DNA of 64,000 bases from Tetmemena sp. SeJ-2015 (lineage: Eukaryota > Ciliophora > Spirotrichea > Sporadotrichida > Oxytrichidae), in the NCBI GenBank assembly GCA_027382625.1, contig JAJKFJ010020827.1, positions 124,001 through 188,000 of the forward strand, in the 5' to 3' direction. Made by a program: the position numbers and the translations under genes. Positions 62,501-64,000 of the stretch are shown here, one piece after another (position 1 is the first letter of the stretch; each line of letters starts with the position of its first letter). The notes beneath the pieces were generated by a model, which worked only from the letters and a program-made list of their open reading frames with translations, searched no databases and was not told the DNA's origin.

Positions 62501-64000
62501 CTGGGAGCAGATAATAAAAATAATTTTATCTCCTATCCAATCAGATATGGTATAGTAGTAATGTAAATGATAGGTGAAGACTGTAATGGATCCCCATAGC
62601 TAGCAAGTTTCATGTCGTTTATATTGAGCATGAAGATTGGCTAGTTGCCATGGTGAAGTTTGTAGGAGTTCCCTCTTTTTAAATAGACAGTGGCTGAGGT
62701 GGTTTTAACATAAAAGTAGTTGAATATTTCTCTGAAGGGCATGTCTAAATTCAACTAAACATAAAACAGAATATAATAGGAAGTTAGTGAATTGAGGTAG
62801 GGGTATTCGAATGTTCCTAGTGAGAATGGAATTGATTTGGCACTTTTATCCACGAAGTAATTAAAATTTTAAATCAAAATTCACAGTCAAGCTCTATCCA
62901 TTTACGAAAGGCCTGCAATAAGATATCGACCTAGTGGTAAAACCAGTGATCGAAAAAGTAGTTATTGGTTAAGATGTTGAGGGGCAACTACTAACACAGG
63001 TATAGGAGGTGAGATCTAAAAACCAGCCAACTTTACATCTACCGCAAGATTGAGAAGCAGGAGTTGTTGTACTATTCACGACACACAGTTCGCAATTTGA
63101 ATCAGAGCAAGAGGGGCATGATCCAGTGGAAATAGAAATATAATCACGATAAATTATGTAAAAAATTGTTGACTAACTTATAAGGCCAGAGCTACAGTTG
63201 AAGGTACAAGCCCCGCTTGGAGTCAAAGTTTGAAGTGGATTAGGGCATGTTGCGTAGGTCAAGCAGTTATATTCATTGTTACAAGTACCACATTTACTTA
63301 AGCATTCTATACAAAATGAAACATGTGAATACTTACATCTACAGACTGGAGTTCCAACAGATCACAATTTATTTTTAGAAAAGAAGTATTGGTATTGAGG
63401 ACATTAGCACAAGCCATTTGAGTTTATGAGCATAGTTGAAAGGCTTAAATCGTATTTTAAAATATTTTTTAAGGGTACATGCTGTGCATTTGCTTTCACT
63501 TGAGCAAGTGGCGCATCCGCTCGGACAACTTATTATAATTTACTAGTGCAGGCCTTAAAAATTGTATCATAGTAGAGACCAGAAGCGCAAGTAGGAATTT
63601 AAGAATCAGTGATGCAAAAAGTATTGTTAAGATCAAATTGAGTAGTCTTCAAAGAGCTGAATGTGAAAAGATCCATCCCAGAGTAGAGGTTATTTTGGAA
63701 GTCACAAAACTTTACTGATATGTAGTACTTCGAAGAATCAGTGGAGTCTGCCAAAGAAGAATCACTTGCATACACTGAATTTAAATTTTATGCTTTCAAG
63801 AGCTGAGCTTGCGAGTTGTACATATACACTTCAGTAATAGAATATGCGCTTGTGCCTTGAACTAACTTGAGAACTGAAAGCGAAAAGACGCTTCTTAAAC
63901 TTTAAATAGAGATAAACTTTTTTTAACTGGTGCTAGACTTCACAGTCAGGTCATATATCTTAGTGTTCTGGGTTTAAAACTTAGTTAGGAGTAGAGACAA
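53530..64000 (-). CDS. Giant surface membrane protein, N-terminus beyond right edge
   Basis: The most complete array member. From the right edge: beta-helix repeats, a first Cys-rich block (63560-63000), further beta-helix repeats (VSGSTIQQNFAILGGVAYVN; TTFNNNTAKLEGGAIKY), the second Cys-rich block KCVQCSDGFYQLYPNQTQCY with ECPENAQCDNGYQIIPSAGF at about 58050-57880, and CEVGYGSYMC with CSKCPSYDTNALRLAGIAIL opening the membrane domain. Helices include AILIVAYYLLLVIVN and GAPIFIVWIVGLPCIALYQL, followed by RFGFLYLGLVDEAYYWEILI. A long Gln/Ser/Asn-rich cytosolic tail (MDSGQNQSQQSLTPPKIKNQ) runs to UGA 53530-53532. Many short introns are required. Ciliates and oomycetes encode large membrane proteins of this plan; ligand and function are unknown. 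Confidence 0.75.

Noticed and set aside
1..64000. CRISPR arrays, tRNA and rRNA genes, bacterial operons
   Set aside because: No regularly spaced repeats, cloverleaf with a plausible anticodon, or rRNA-like segment was recognised, and the gene content is eukaryotic throughout.

Overview
The window reads as nuclear DNA of a ciliate that uses a karyorelict-like genetic code. UAA and UAG read as glutamine throughout. UGA is the only terminator found at gene ends, and it also occurs in frame inside several genes where it must be a sense codon (tryptophan). Conserved proteins (U2AF1, NAA10, TRAPPC5, MMTAG2, ferredoxin, an RCC1-repeat protein) become continuous only under this code. The known combination UAR=Gln with UGA=Trp/stop belongs to Karyorelictea (Loxodes, Parduczia; translation table 27). 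Introns are GT-AG and mostly short (17 to about 155 nt). Genes are dense on both strands and intergenic DNA is AT-rich.

Layout. 1-6.9 kb: four genes, namely a coiled-coil protein leaving the left edge, a SWIB/MDM2-domain protein, and two disordered or coiled-coil unknowns. 7.4-10.2 kb: an Asn/Gln-rich protein. 10.5-13.1 kb: an arrestin-fold protein and a mitochondrial adrenodoxin-type ferredoxin. 13.2-15.1 kb: a repeat protein with recurring Leu-Arg-x-x-His/Asn-Phe-x-x-Gly motifs. 15.2-27.0 kb, all on the plus strand: TRAPPC5, MMTAG2 with an RS tail, an IMPACT (UPF0029) domain joined to a dynein-stalk-like segment, a large unknown coiled-coil protein, and U2AF1. 27.1-33.3 kb, minus strand: NAA10, a cyclic-nucleotide-binding-fold protein and an RCC1-repeat protein. 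33.9-36.1 kb: a small coiled-coil protein and a TCP11-like protein. 36.06-38.76 kb: an anomalous stretch with stretched homopolymers and a GC-rich repeat, probably low-quality sequence. 38.9-41.4 kb: a divergent pair, a PDI-like ER protein and a 212-residue unknown.

41.4-64.0 kb is a minus-strand tandem array of three related giant surface proteins. Their shared plan is signal peptide, pectin-lyase-type beta-helix repeats, a furin/growth-factor-receptor Cys-rich block, more beta-helix, a second Cys-rich block, a multi-pass membrane domain and a long cytosolic tail. One copy lacks the C-terminal half, its neighbour lacks the N-terminal half, and the third looks complete but runs off the right edge.

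Two observations stand out. NAA10 is interrupted by a 46-nt AT-rich insert bounded by a 6-bp direct repeat. It has no GT-AG ends, and excising it exactly restores the acetyltransferase, as expected of a ciliate internal eliminated sequence. The two half-genes of the surface-protein array are nearly complementary and lie in permuted order. Several other genes carry single-base frame breaks, many at homopolymers, which look like sequencing error; coordinates of those CDSs give the outer limits, introns included.
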